From the NCBI GenBank assembly GCA_050736615.1, contig JBOHWL010000235.1, positions 1 to 16,681 on the forward strand: DNA of 16,681 nt. Direction: 5' to 3'. Origin of the DNA: JBOHWJ01 sp050736615 (lineage in GTDB: Bacteria > Desulfobacterota > Binatia > Binatales > Binataceae). Shown here piece by piece: positions 8,112 through 15,968 of the stretch. The notes under the pieces are model-generated. The model was not told the DNA's origin. It ran no database searches and was given only the letters and a program-made list of their open reading frames with translations. Both the position numbers and the translations under genes were made by a program. Numbering within the stretch: the stretch's first letter is position 1; each line of letters opens with the position of its first letter.

Positions 8112-9200
8112 CTAACGATTACGTGGCGGAGCGGGGTGCTGCTGAGTCAGGCAGTGGACCGCGCCGAGCCCCCACACCAGGTCGGTTGCGGAAATGCTTA
8201 TAACGCGCCGGCCGGGGAACAATCGTTCGAGCGTGGCCTGCGCGATTAAGTCGGCGGCGCATTCGAAAGACGGCATAATCACGCCGCCATTGACGATATA
8301 GAAATTGGCGTAAGAGGCCGGCAGCCGCGTATCTTCGTAAAAGCACGCCGGCGGCATCGGCAAAGTCTCGATAGTCAAAGCGCGGCCGTGTTGATCACGC
8401 ATGGCGTGCAACCGCCGCAGGTTTTCGCGTAAAGGCTGGTAGTTAGTATCGGCGGGGTCATCTTCAACCACAGTGACGATCGTGTCAGCCGAGGCAAAGC
8501 GCGCCAGATCATCGACGTGGCCATCGGTATCGTCGCCGGCGATGCCGCCGTTGAGCCATAGAACCTGGTCGATACCCAGATAGAGCCGCAAACACTCCTC
8601 GATTTCTTCGCGCGCGAGCGATGGGTTCCGATTGGGATTAAGCAGGCACGATTCGGTGGTCAGCAGCGACCCGGCGCCGTTTACGTCAATGGAGCCGCCC
8701 TCGAGTACGATGCCCGGCTCGACCACATCCACGCCATAGAGCTCTCCGAGCCGTCGCGGTACCGCGTCGTCGAGATCGCTGGGGCCATATTTATTGCCCC
8801 AGGAGTTGAATAGCCAGTCAAGGGCGATTTGATCCGGATCGCTGTGCCCGTCTGGCGCGATGCGATTGACAAAAATCGGGCCGTGATCGCGAATCCATGA
8901 ATCATTGGTAGGCACTGGAATTAGTTCGATGCGATCGAGGCGCAGCGTAGCGCCGTCCGGACACGGTGCCGCGCTGATCGAAGCGCGCACATGCTCGGCT
9001 TCGTGCTCGATCAGGACGCGCACCGGTTCGAAGCATGCGATAGCGGCCGCCATGCGGGCGAAGATCGGGGGAATTATGTCGAACTTTCCCGGCCAGGTAT
9101 CGCGGTTGTGCGGCCATACCAGATAAGTCGCGAGATGTGGCTCCCATTCCGCCGGCATGCGGTAGGCGCGCATCCGGCGTTTCAGCGCTTGCGCCGCCAT
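8112..9200 (-). CDS. aguA: Agmatine deiminase (agmatine iminohydrolase)
   Basis: 362 aa, guanidino-group-modifying superfamily, of the bacterial agmatine deiminase / Porphyromonas peptidyl-arginine deiminase type. It converts agmatine to N-carbamoylputrescine plus ammonia. Motifs in order: RMPAEWEPH and WPHNRDTWPG at the N-terminus; PTNDSWIRDHGP (Asp100, Asp105); VLEGGSIDVNG; the catalytic GDDTDGHVD with His228; and the C-terminal VHCLTQQHP with nucleophile Cys350. The usual GGGNIHC before the Cys reads GLGAVHC here, a mild variation. The start at 9200 lacks a clear Shine-Dalgarno. It lies one base after the upstream amidase gene stops (9202), so translation is probably coupled. The two enzymes catalyse consecutive steps from agmatine to putrescine. 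Confidence 0.93.
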   Translation of the reverse strand: MAAQALKRRMRAYRMPAEWEPHLATYLVWPHNRDTWPGKFDIIPPIFARMAAAIACFEPVRVLIEHEAEHVRASISAAPCPDGATLRLDRIELIPVPTNDSWIRDHGPIFVNRIAPDGHSDPDQIALDWLFNSWGNKYGPSDLDDAVPRRLGELYGVDVVEPGIVLEGGSIDVNGAGSLLTTESCLLNPNRNPSLAREEIEECLRLYLGIDQVLWLNGGIAGDDTDGHVDDLARFASADTIVTVVEDDPADTNYQPLRENLRRLHAMRDQHGRALTIETLPMPPACFYEDTRLPASYANFYIVNGGVIMPSFECAADLIAQATLERLFPGRRVISISATDLVWGLGAVHCLTQQHPAPPRNR

Positions 9201-9201
9201 A

Positions 9202-10071
9202 TCAATGACGAAAGCGGCGGGTCAGATCCTGATATGCGTCAATCCGGCGGTCGCGCAGAAAGGGCCAGTTGCGACGCGTATGCTCGATGCGGCTCAGGTC
9301 ACAATCGACCAGCAGGATTTCTTCCGCCTCCGCCGACGCGCGCGCCAGCACCTCGCCGAAAGGATCGCTCACGAATGAACTCCCCCAGAACTCGATATTT
9401 CCTTCGACGCCTACCCGATTGACGGCTGCGACGAAGACGCCGTTTGCGATCGCGTGGGAACACTGTATCGTTTCCCACGCCCGCCGCATCCGGTTTTTGA
9501 CCGCCTCCGGCGTGCCGAGATTCCATCCGATGGCGGTTGGATAGAAGAGAATTTGCGCGCCGGCGAGAGCGGTCAGGCGAGCCGCCTCGGGAAACCATTG
9601 GTCCCAGCAAATCAGCACGCCCAGTGCGCCGCGGCTGGTGCGATGAGCGGTGAAGTCAAGGTCGCCGGGGGTGAAATAGAATTTTTCGTAATAACCGGGA
9701 TCATCCGGAATATGCATTTTGCGGTAATGTCCGTTGATTTGGCCGTCCTCGCCAATAATCACCGCGGAATTGTGATATACGCCTTCGGCGCGACGTTCGA
9801 AAATTGGCGCGATCACCACGATTTTGCGCGCGGCGGCCACCCGCCCCAACTCCTCGGTGCTGGGACCGGGAATCCCTTCAGCCAGATCGAAACGCTCTAT
9901 GTCTTCGGCCTGGCATGGGTAATGGGAGCGATAAAGCTCTTGCAGGCAGACCACTTCGGCGCCGCGTGCGGCGGCCTCCTCGATTTTTGCACAGGCTTTG
10001 TCCAAATTTGACTTCGGGGCGTCCGTGCAAGCCATCTGTATCAGCGCAATGCGCGTACATGCCGGATCCAT
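9202..10071 (-). CDS. aguB: N-carbamoylputrescine amidase (nitrilase superfamily)
   Basis: 289 aa, matching the usual length of this family. It hydrolyses N-carbamoylputrescine to putrescine, CO2 and ammonia. The nitrilase Glu-Lys-Cys triad is visible: Glu45 in VVCLQELY, Lys118 in GHYRKMHIPDD and Cys155 in GVLICWDQWFPEAAR. Other family blocks are GIPGPSTEEL, VYHNSAVII, YYEKFYFTPGD, AWETIQCSHAIANGVFVAAVNR and the C-terminal WPFLRDRRIDAY. The frame is open to 10221, but the extra 50 residues are basic and low in complexity and would overlap the upstream gene. I therefore chose the ATG at 10069-10071, where the family starts. The Shine-Dalgarno is weak. The gene directly precedes agmatine deiminase with one base between them, and there is no arginine decarboxylase in the window. 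Confidence 0.93.
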   Translation of the reverse strand: MDPACTRIALIQMACTDAPKSNLDKACAKIEEAAARGAEVVCLQELYRSHYPCQAEDIERFDLAEGIPGPSTEELGRVAAARKIVVIAPIFERRAEGVYHNSAVIIGEDGQINGHYRKMHIPDDPGYYEKFYFTPGDLDFTAHRTSRGALGVLICWDQWFPEAARLTALAGAQILFYPTAIGWNLGTPEAVKNRMRRAWETIQCSHAIANGVFVAAVNRVGVEGNIEFWGSSFVSDPFGEVLARASAEAEEILLVDCDLSRIEHTRRNWPFLRDRRIDAYQDLTRRFRH

Positions 10072-10141
10072 AGCTCTATTTGATAACAACCGGCTTCGAC
10101 GCATGCCACTGCCGAACGGATTTAGACCACTTGCGTCGAGT

Positions 10142-11077
10142 CTAAAACGGCGTCCATTTGGTGGCGGGGAAAACATGGCCAAGAAAGATATCGACGAGCG
10201 CGATTGCCGCCGCCTCGTCATTATTCCTGGCGGTATGAGTCAGCGCGATCTGGGTGCCGAGGGCGACTTCGAAGTAATAATTCATGTAAGCGAGCCCGGG
10301 CGTCAGGCGAACATCCGGGCCCGTGCGGCCTTCTTCACCCCGCACCGTCTGGAGATAATTCAGTTCGATAAACGGCACCATATAGCGTAGGGACGGGCGC
10401 AGCTCGAAATCGCGGACGTAGCGGTTCAGGTAATCGAGCGAGTAGGACAAAGCCACGTTGGTGAACGGCGCGCGCCGATTGGCCCCCGACCACTCGAACA
10501 AAAATCCACTCTCGCCTTGAATCGCGAACGGCCGTAAATATTTTAACGACAACGGCAGATCGCCCATGCCTTTATCCCACAGAAAATCCGGCCCGGCAGT
10601 GACGTGAGTCGGCGCTCCGGCGGCCGGCGTCCCGGTCGGCAGGAAAAAGTCGGCGCCGAATCCGAGCGCGAGTTCATGTTCCGGCGATTCGATAAACGCA
10701 CATTTGGGAAAGACCTCGAGATCGCCAAAATTTGAACGCGGGCGGCCGGTTCGGCGCGAGATGTCGTTCCATCCGGTGGTCAGCTCGACGCTACAGCGCT
10801 GGCTGAGTTTCTTTTCCAGGCTGAAACCGATCGCGAAAGTCTCACCGTTTGACGTGCGGATCCATTGCGGCTGTACAATCTCGGCCTCGTTGCTGGGCAG
10901 CGCGTCGTTGGCGATCAGCGATTCATAAAAGTTGTAGCGGCCGACCTGGGCGAATGCGCTAGTTGATAGAAAAATCCAAGTGATCGGCCCGAGCAATGGC
11001 GCCATCCAGCGTGCAACCGCGAGAATCCTTCGCAATCCGCAGGCAGTGTTCGCTCGATCAGCGTGAAGCGTTGACAC
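10142..11077 (-). CDS. Predicted outer-membrane beta-barrel protein, function unknown
   Basis: 311 aa from a GTG at 11075-11077. An N-terminal signal peptide ends near residue 43 (hydrophobic WIFLSTSAFA before Gln44). It is longer than usual, so a start at Met25 is possible, but that would leave no basic residues in the n-region. The rest alternates polar and hydrophobic residues in short strands (for example ELALGFGADFFLPTGTP and FTNVALSYSLDYLN), and the chain ends in Phe. Both are typical of outer-membrane barrels recognised by the Bam complex. It resembles the loose 'transporter/phenol-degradation MetA-like' barrel proteins, but I cannot name a family. It sits 70 bp upstream of the agmatine genes on the same strand, so it might be co-transcribed. 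No Shine-Dalgarno is evident. Confidence 0.7.
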   Translation of the reverse strand: MSTLHADRANTACGLRRILAVARWMAPLLGPITWIFLSTSAFAQVGRYNFYESLIANDALPSNEAEIVQPQWIRTSNGETFAIGFSLEKKLSQRCSVELTTGWNDISRRTGRPRSNFGDLEVFPKCAFIESPEHELALGFGADFFLPTGTPAAGAPTHVTAGPDFLWDKGMGDLPLSLKYLRPFAIQGESGFLFEWSGANRRAPFTNVALSYSLDYLNRYVRDFELRPSLRYMVPFIELNYLQTVRGEEGRTGPDVRLTPGLAYMNYYFEVALGTQIALTHTARNNDEAAAIALVDIFLGHVFPATKWTPF

Positions 11078-11189
11078 GTTGGCGCTAATTTACGGATTGG
11101 CGGAGGATAGTCCAATCAGAATTGGCAAATGCAAAGCGGGGTGAGACCAGCGAATGCGTGAAAATGAGAGCGCGAGATCGTCTCCACGG

Positions 11190-11219
11190 TTGCATACAAC
11201 GGAAATGTGATAATTTAAT
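11190..11219 (+). promoter_or_regulatory. Predicted sigma70-type promoter upstream of ffs
   Basis: A -35-like TTGCAT (11190-11195) and a -10-like TTTAAT (11214-11219, five of six consensus) are separated by 18 bases. Transcription would begin near 11226, about 90 bases before the SRP RNA core, so a leader would need processing. A perfect hairpin GCAGGC/GCCTGC (11291-11296, 11305-11310) lies in that leader just before the RNA. Confidence 0.45.
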
Positions 11220-11317
11220 GTGGCTGCGGAAGTTCGGGAAATCCGGACGGAGCGGGAGGCGATCTTCTCCAGCGCCGTCTTCTAACCGCCGCAGGCTCTG
11301 AAATGCCTGCCCGCCGC

Positions 11318-11421
11318 TGATAGCCGGGTCCTGCGCAAGGGAACGTCGCGAACCCCGCCAGGTCCGGAAGGAAGCAACGGTACCGGCCCATTCCCTGTGC
11401 CGCAGGGGTGCCTGGCTATCA
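11318..11421 (+). ncRNA. ffs: Bacterial signal recognition particle RNA, small (4.5S) type
   Basis: The core contains the conserved Ffh-binding domain: AGGTCCGGAAGGAAGCAAC, with GGAA tetraloop at 11366-11369, and the 3' partner strand GTGCCGCAGGGGTGCCTGG. The ends close as a long hairpin: GATAGCCGGG (11319-11328) pairs with CCTGGCTATC (11411-11420) with one mismatch as G-U. Inside, CCTGCG pairs with CGCAGG and AGGGAA with TTCCCT. The length of about 104 nt fits the 4.5S class without an Alu domain. With Ffh it targets nascent membrane and exported proteins to SecYEG. The position directly before dnaX is common in bacteria. The true transcript ends may differ by several bases. Confidence 0.95.
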
Positions 11422-11454
11422 TTCGACGGGCAGCGGGATTGTGAAAAACGTTGC

Positions 11455-13362
11455 ATGGCTGGCAGTCCGACATCCCATCTGGTGCTCGCGCGCAAATGGC
11501 GTCCGGAACGCTTCGACGAACTGGTTGGCCAGGAGCACGTCACGCGCACGCTGGTGCGGGCGCTCCAAAGCGGCCGTATCGCGCATGCGTTCCTGTTCAC
11601 CGGGATTCGCGGCGTGGGCAAGACCACGGCGGCGCGCATCCTGGCGCGATGTCTCAACTGTCACGAAGGCCCGGCCGCGGAACCGTGCGGCAAATGCGCC
11701 GCCTGCCTGGAAGTCCGGGCCGGCACGGCGCTCGACGTGGTGGAAATCGACGGCGCGACCTATCGTAAAATCGACGACGCGCGCGCCATCATCGAAAATC
11801 TGGGTTATCGCCCGGCGCGCGACCGCTTCAAGATTTACATCATCGACGAGGCCCATCAGCTCACTGATCAGGCCTTCAACGCGCTGCTCAAGACACTCGA
11901 GGAGCCGCCCGCCCACGTCAAGTTCATCCTGGCGACAACCGAGCCGCAGAAGATGCCCGAGACGATTTTGTCACGCCTTCAGCGCTACGATTTCCGCCGC
12001 ATTCCGTTTGCGATGATTCTGGAGCGGCTCAAAGAGCTGGTCGTACGTGAAAAAGCCCAGGCCGACGACGCCGCGCTGCGGCTGCTCGCGCGCGAGGCCG
12101 GCGGCAGCATGCGCGACGCCGAGCGGATGCTCGAGACCGCGCTGGCATCGCTCGACGGCCAAGTGTCGGAAGGTGAGGTGGCGTCGATTCTCGGCGTCGC
12201 GAGCCGCAGCCGCATATTTAATCTGGTCGAATCGGTTTTGAATAAAGAGGCCGCGCCGGCGCTTAACATAGTTCGTGAGCTGCATCGCGACGGCGCCAAT
12301 CTTGAGTCACTCGGACGCGACCTGCTCGAAACTTTACGTAATCTCGCCGTCGCCAAGCTGTCCGCCGCTGACGGACCAGGGCCGCTCGCTGATATGCCCG
12401 ACCAGGAAGCGACTGAATTGCGCCGGCTGGCCGACAACGCGAGCGCGCGCGATCTGATGCGGTTGTTTCATCTGATGGATGACGCGCAGGAACGCATCAT
12501 GCGCTCGCCCTACCCGGATTTGCTGCTGGAAATGGCGGTGATCCGGATGGCGTCGCTGGCCCCGGTGATGGAAACGGACGAATTGATCCGCGCGATCAAT
12601 GGCGCCAATTCAAATTCCGGCGGTGCGGGTGCTCCGCCGTCCTCCTCGCCCGCGGGTTCCAAGGCTTCTCGCGGTTCGACGCAATCGTCCAATCCGGACC
12701 GCACGGCGGCCGGTCCGGCCCCGGCTTCGTCAGCGGGTGACGGAAGCGCGCAAGGCGAGAGTGCCGGCCCGCGGCCGCGTCGAGAAGATGAGGTCAAGGC
12801 CGAAGCGCCGCTCAAAAAACCGTCCGGATTCGACTTGCCTGAATTGCGCGAGTTTATCCGCGGCCGGCGAGCCGCCCTGGCGGGCTTCATGGAGCAAGGT
12901 GCGGCGCTCGAGCTGGAAGGTGATCTGCTGACCATTACCGCGCGCAACGATATTTACGTCCGCTATTTAGGTGATAACCGCACCGCGATCGCCGAACTCG
13001 CCTCCGAACTTTACAGACGTCCGATTCGCACCCGGATGACCAGCGCAAACGCGGCCAATGGCCTTAAAGACTCCGGTAAGGCGGCCATGGACGCGGATGC
13101 TCAAGTGGCGCGCCTGTCGCCGGTTGCGACCGCATCAAATTCCAACGGCGCTGAATCCGACACCGGCTCTATCGAAGGCCGGCTCGCGATTGTGCCGGAT
13201 CCAATTCCTCAAAGCCCGTTGAATGCGCCAATCTCGCCGCTGCAGGCGCGTGAGGCGGTGTTATCTGATCCGGTTGTACGGCGCATCTTCAACGAATTGG
13301 ACGCGCGGCTGGTCGAGGTCAAAACTCCACGCTGCGATAACCTATCGGAAAAAAAATTATGA
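11455..13362 (+). CDS. dnaX: DNA polymerase III subunits tau/gamma
   Basis: 635 aa (E. coli tau is 643). DnaX is the ATPase core of the clamp loader that puts the beta clamp on DNA. The AAA+ module occupies about residues 1-230. It has Walker A GIRGVGKTT (Lys56), four zinc-binding cysteines (Cys69, 78, 81, 84), Walker B IIDEAH (131-132) and the sensor/arginine-finger region ILSRLQRYDF; the usual SRC triplet reads SRL here. Domain III extends to about 375. A Gly/Ser/Pro-rich linker of about 70 residues follows, then a C-terminal domain beginning FDLPELREFIRG. A run of six A in codons 454-455 is the only candidate frameshift site. The ATG at 11455 lacks a strong Shine-Dalgarno. It is the first gene of a dnaX-ybaB-recR unit, 33 bases after the SRP RNA core. 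Confidence 0.96.
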   Translation: MAGSPTSHLVLARKWRPERFDELVGQEHVTRTLVRALQSGRIAHAFLFTGIRGVGKTTAARILARCLNCHEGPAAEPCGKCAACLEVRAGTALDVVEIDGATYRKIDDARAIIENLGYRPARDRFKIYIIDEAHQLTDQAFNALLKTLEEPPAHVKFILATTEPQKMPETILSRLQRYDFRRIPFAMILERLKELVVREKAQADDAALRLLAREAGGSMRDAERMLETALASLDGQVSEGEVASILGVASRSRIFNLVESVLNKEAAPALNIVRELHRDGANLESLGRDLLETLRNLAVAKLSAADGPGPLADMPDQEATELRRLADNASARDLMRLFHLMDDAQERIMRSPYPDLLLEMAVIRMASLAPVMETDELIRAINGANSNSGGAGAPPSSSPAGSKASRGSTQSSNPDRTAAGPAPASSAGDGSAQGESAGPRPRREDEVKAEAPLKKPSGFDLPELREFIRGRRAALAGFMEQGAALELEGDLLTITARNDIYVRYLGDNRTAIAELASELYRRPIRTRMTSANAANGLKDSGKAAMDADAQVARLSPVATASNSNGAESDTGSIEGRLAIVPDPIPQSPLNAPISPLQAREAVLSDPVVRRIFNELDARLVEVKTPRCDNLSEKKL

Positions 13363-13401
13363 CGACGAGGCCTTCAGTGGCTTCCGTTCAGGAGCAATGT
13401 C

Positions 13402-13731
13402 GTGTCGCAATTCGATTTGTCCGCCCTCATGCAGCAGGCTCAAGCGCTTCAGGAAAGATTCAAGCAGATGCAGGACGAGGCGGCCTCCAAAACCGTCGAA
13501 TCGCAATCCGGCGGCGGCATGGTTCACGCCGTCGTCGATGGTTCGATGCAGGTCCGGAAGATCGAGGTTGACCCCGCTCTGCTGGCCGCCAACGATAAAG
13601 CGATGCTTGAGGATTTAATCGTGGTGGCGATCAACGACGGCCTGCGCCGTGCTCAGGAAATGGTCTCGCAGGAGGTCGGCAAGCTCGGTCCTCTGGCCGG
13701 GATTAAATTGCCCGGCTTCGGTAATCCGTAA
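13402..13731 (+). CDS. ybaB: YbaB/EbfC family nucleoid-associated protein
   Basis: 109 aa, the usual family size. It is a dimeric DNA-binding protein that coats DNA and often sits between dnaX and recR. Helical N-terminus: SQFDLSALMQQAQALQERFKQ. The middle has the family's SGGGMVHAVVDGSMQVRKIEVDP strand region, and the C-terminus has the helix DLIVVAINDGLRRAQE. The start is GTG 13402, with AGGAG at 13390-13394 spaced seven bases. It begins 39 bases after the dnaX stop and ends 14 bases before recR. Confidence 0.94.
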   Translation: MSQFDLSALMQQAQALQERFKQMQDEAASKTVESQSGGGMVHAVVDGSMQVRKIEVDPALLAANDKAMLEDLIVVAINDGLRRAQEMVSQEVGKLGPLAGIKLPGFGNP

Positions 13732-13745
13732 AGCCGCACGCGCCG

Positions 13746-14366
13746 ATGGAAAATATCAAACGCGGAGACGGCCTGCCGCCGGCCATGATGCGGCTGGTGA
13801 AGGAGTTGTCGCGTTTGCCTGGAATCGGCGAGAAGACCGCCTCCCGGTTGGCTTTCAACCTGCTCAATCGCCCGCGCGACGACGTTATCGCGTTGGCGGA
13901 GGCGCTGCTCGAAATGAAGGAGCGGGTGGGATTGTGCGAGCAATGTTTCGGCTTGTCCGACATGCCGCAGTGCGCCATCTGTGCCGACTTAAGCCGCGAG
14001 CATGACCTGATTTGCGTGGTCGAGGGACCGGCCGACCTGATGGCGATTGAACGCTCCCGCACCTACGACGGTCTCTATCACGTGCTGCACGGCGCGATCG
14101 CTCCGCTCGACGGCGTCGGTCCCGATGACCTAAAGATCGAGGAGCTGCTCGAGCGCCTGGCCCGCCCGGAATCGGTGCGCGAGGTGATCGTCGCGACCAA
14201 TGCCACCGTTGAAGGCGAGGCCACTGCCCTCTATCTGGCGCGCCTGCTGAAGCCGTTGGGAGTCAAGGCCACCCGCTTGGCCCGCGGACTTCCGGCGGGC
14301 GGTGACCTTGAATACAGCGATTCCGCCACGCTGAGCAGCGCGCTGAGCGGCCGCCGCGAATTATAG
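13746..14366 (+). CDS. recR: Recombination mediator protein RecR
   Basis: 206 aa, close to the usual 200. RecR forms a ring that, with RecF or RecO, loads RecA at single-strand gaps. Visible parts are the helix-hairpin-helix LPGIGEKTASRLAF (24-37), the zinc finger Cys64-x2-Cys67...Cys76-x2-Cys79, and the Toprim domain from about residue 86 (VVEGPADLMAIE, Glu93; LHGAIAPLDGVGPDDL; ATNATVEGEATALYL). The C-terminal segment GGDLEYSDSATLSSAL...GRR is typical. The N-terminus is some ten residues longer than most relatives, and the Shine-Dalgarno is weak, so translation may depend on the upstream ybaB. It is the last gene of the unit; a terminator follows at 14474-14514. Confidence 0.96.
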   Translation: MENIKRGDGLPPAMMRLVKELSRLPGIGEKTASRLAFNLLNRPRDDVIALAEALLEMKERVGLCEQCFGLSDMPQCAICADLSREHDLICVVEGPADLMAIERSRTYDGLYHVLHGAIAPLDGVGPDDLKIEELLERLARPESVREVIVATNATVEGEATALYLARLLKPLGVKATRLARGLPAGGDLEYSDSATLSSALSGRREL

Positions 14367-14433
14367 GCGTCCTTACCTGCGACCGTAGATCACGCGTCGC
14401 CGCCCAGAATTTCTCCGAACGATTTTCACCAAC

Positions 14434-14447
14434 GACAAGCGCTTGTC
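14434..14447. promoter_or_regulatory. Perfect 14-bp palindrome between recR and the exported protein gene
   Basis: GACAAGC followed directly by GCTTGTC. A perfect palindrome without a loop is more like a protein-binding site than an RNA hairpin. It lies about 70 bases after recR and 160 before the next gene. No regulator can be assigned. Confidence 0.3.
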
Positions 14448-14473
14448 CTCCTCAATCCTGTAATGCCACTCTT

Positions 14474-14514
14474 CGAGAAGAATGAGCGGCCTTTCTCTCT
14501 TCTTCGGATTTTTT
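14474..14514 (+). terminator. Probable rho-independent terminator of dnaX-ybaB-recR
   Basis: CGAGAAGA (14474-14481) pairs with TCTTCTTCG (14498-14506) over 8 bp with one bulged T. It is followed after two bases by six T residues (14509-14514). It lies 108 bases after the recR stop. The stem is only moderately stable. Confidence 0.55.
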
Positions 14515-14605
14515 AGGTAATGCTATTTACTTGCAAGTCGGTATGAGCCGTGTTAGATGCAAATCGCAACCGATTGAACGCTTTCGGTAAATCGAGGTCA
14601 ACCAA

Positions 14606-15448
14606 ATGCCGTTCGCTGAGAGCTCAATTCGGCTAATACTTCTGGGGGTCATCGTTGTCCTGATCGGCGAGCAAACGGCAAGCGCGCAAACGCGACCACC
14701 TTCGAATGGATTCGTCGATACGCAGTCGATCGACACGATAGCCGATACGCCGGGAGCGACACTGTTGCTGCCCTATTTCGAGGTGGACCTGAAGAGTCGC
14801 AACGGAATGACGACGCGCTTCACGATCAACAATAACGACGCGGCCGCAGCCTTGGCTCATGTGACCATCTGGAGCGATCTGGCCGTGCCGGTTTTCGATT
14901 TCAACGTCTATCTGACCGGCTACGACGTCGTGACAATCGATCTACGGGATGTGTTGAATGGCATCCTGCCGCAAACGGCGTCGGCGGGGCAGGATCCCAA
15001 CAATACGATCAGTCCCAAAGGCTCGCTGTCGCAGGACATTAACTTTGCAAGTTGTTCCGCCAATTCGACGACCAATCCTTTCCCCAATGCGTTGAGCATC
15101 CCCAGCTTACCTCCATTTCCGCTGTCTCAAGCTCAGATCGCCCATTTGCAAAACGCGCTGACGGGCAGACCTCCGCAGCTTTTGAACGGTATGTGCGCGG
15201 GGTTTGCGCACGGCGATCATATCGCCCGCGGTTACATTACAGTTGATGCTATCGATGCCTGTGTTGCGCTTTTCCCGAGCGATGCCGGGTATTTCGTTCA
15301 GGAGGGAGCGGGTCTCGCGACCCTTCAGAATTACCTGACAGGAGAGGTATTTTATGTAAATCAGAAGCAAAAGACCGCGTGGGGCGGTGATTTGGCTCGA
15401 TTCATGGCGTGTTCAACGACACAAGAACCAATACGCCCGGAAATCTGA
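14606..15448 (+). CDS. Exported protein of unknown function, N-terminal part (frame broken)
   Basis: 280 aa from ATG 14606, with a good Shine-Dalgarno (GAGGT 14594-14598, spacing 7). A signal peptide ends near residue 27 (hydrophobic LILLGVIVVLIG, cleavage after ASA). The mature part has a well-formed block DTPGATLLLPYFEVDL, then LAHVTIWSDLAVPVFDFN, VYLTGYDVVTIDLRDVLNG and GYITVDAIDACV. This looks like a beta-rich secreted protein without a named family. From about residue 262 the reading frame stops making sense (ARFMACSTTQEPIRPEI) and ends at 15448. The same protein seems to continue one frame back from about 15391. The full gene would run 14606-15966, about 453 aa. I do not recognise a function. 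Confidence 0.72.
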   Translation: MPFAESSIRLILLGVIVVLIGEQTASAQTRPPSNGFVDTQSIDTIADTPGATLLLPYFEVDLKSRNGMTTRFTINNNDAAAALAHVTIWSDLAVPVFDFNVYLTGYDVVTIDLRDVLNGILPQTASAGQDPNNTISPKGSLSQDINFASCSANSTTNPFPNALSIPSLPPFPLSQAQIAHLQNALTGRPPQLLNGMCAGFAHGDHIARGYITVDAIDACVALFPSDAGYFVQEGAGLATLQNYLTGEVFYVNQKQKTAWGGDLARFMACSTTQEPIRPEI

Positions 15449-15966
15449 CCTTCTACGGAGCCCTCGACACCTATAGCGCGGCGGACAATCGGCAGCCGTT
15501 TCCGGGAATCTTTTCGGCCCGCTTTATTAACGACCGGCAGAATCATTGTCGTGGCTGCAAGCCATTTTTCCCCAACGGTGCATCCCTCATCGTCTGGCGC
15601 GACCCCAAGGTCGCCCAGAGCGCCTTCACTTGCGGTACTTTGCCAATTTGGTATCCGCTCGGACAGGAAATGATCGTGGCGTTCGATGAGCAGGAGCATC
15701 TTCAGGAACTCACGGGAATTTCGCCGTTTCCCTTGGCGACTCAGCGAGTTACGGTGGGCAGTGGAGCGCTGCCGGTGAGCTTCAGTTCGGGCTGGCTGTT
15801 TCTTGATTTGAACGATACGGAGGCCGTCGCGCCGAATGTTCCGCCGAACGATCCCGCGCAGGCTCAGGCCTTCGTGGACGTCATCGAGCAGGGTTCTCCA
15901 TATTCGATTCAACATCGCGCGCAGCAGCTCGACGCCGGCACTTTCCCCTATGTGCTGCCCGAGTAA
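15409..15966 (+). CDS. Exported protein of unknown function, C-terminal part after a frameshift
   Basis: This frame is open from 15391; a caller would start it at GTG 15409, giving 185 aa. It has no Shine-Dalgarno and no signal peptide, overlaps the previous frame, and reads as its continuation: NLTFYGALDTYSAADNRQP, SLIVWRDPKVAQSAFTCG, then WYPLGQEMIVAFDEQEHL. There is a Cys-x2-Cys pair (NHCRGCKP) and a third Cys near 75. The total span 14606-15966 is one base short of a multiple of three, as expected for a single-base loss. The shift falls between 15391 and 15445. Whether it is a real mutation (pseudogene), a sequencing error or recoding cannot be told from one sequence; there is no standard slippery heptamer. 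Confidence 0.65.
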   Translation: MFNDTRTNTPGNLTFYGALDTYSAADNRQPFPGIFSARFINDRQNHCRGCKPFFPNGASLIVWRDPKVAQSAFTCGTLPIWYPLGQEMIVAFDEQEHLQELTGISPFPLATQRVTVGSGALPVSFSSGWLFLDLNDTEAVAPNVPPNDPAQAQAFVDVIEQGSPYSIQHRAQQLDAGTFPYVLPE

Positions 15967-15968
15967 TT

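Noticed and set aside
11085..11657. 190-aa minus-strand frame across the SRP RNA and the start of dnaX
   Set aside because: It overlaps two well-supported features and has a low-complexity Arg/Ser composition.
13349..13356. Run of eight A at the end of dnaX, as a possible slippage site into ybaB
   Set aside because: The dnaX stop comes two codons later, and the shifted frame runs out of phase through ybaB without similarity to anything. ybaB has its own ribosome binding site.
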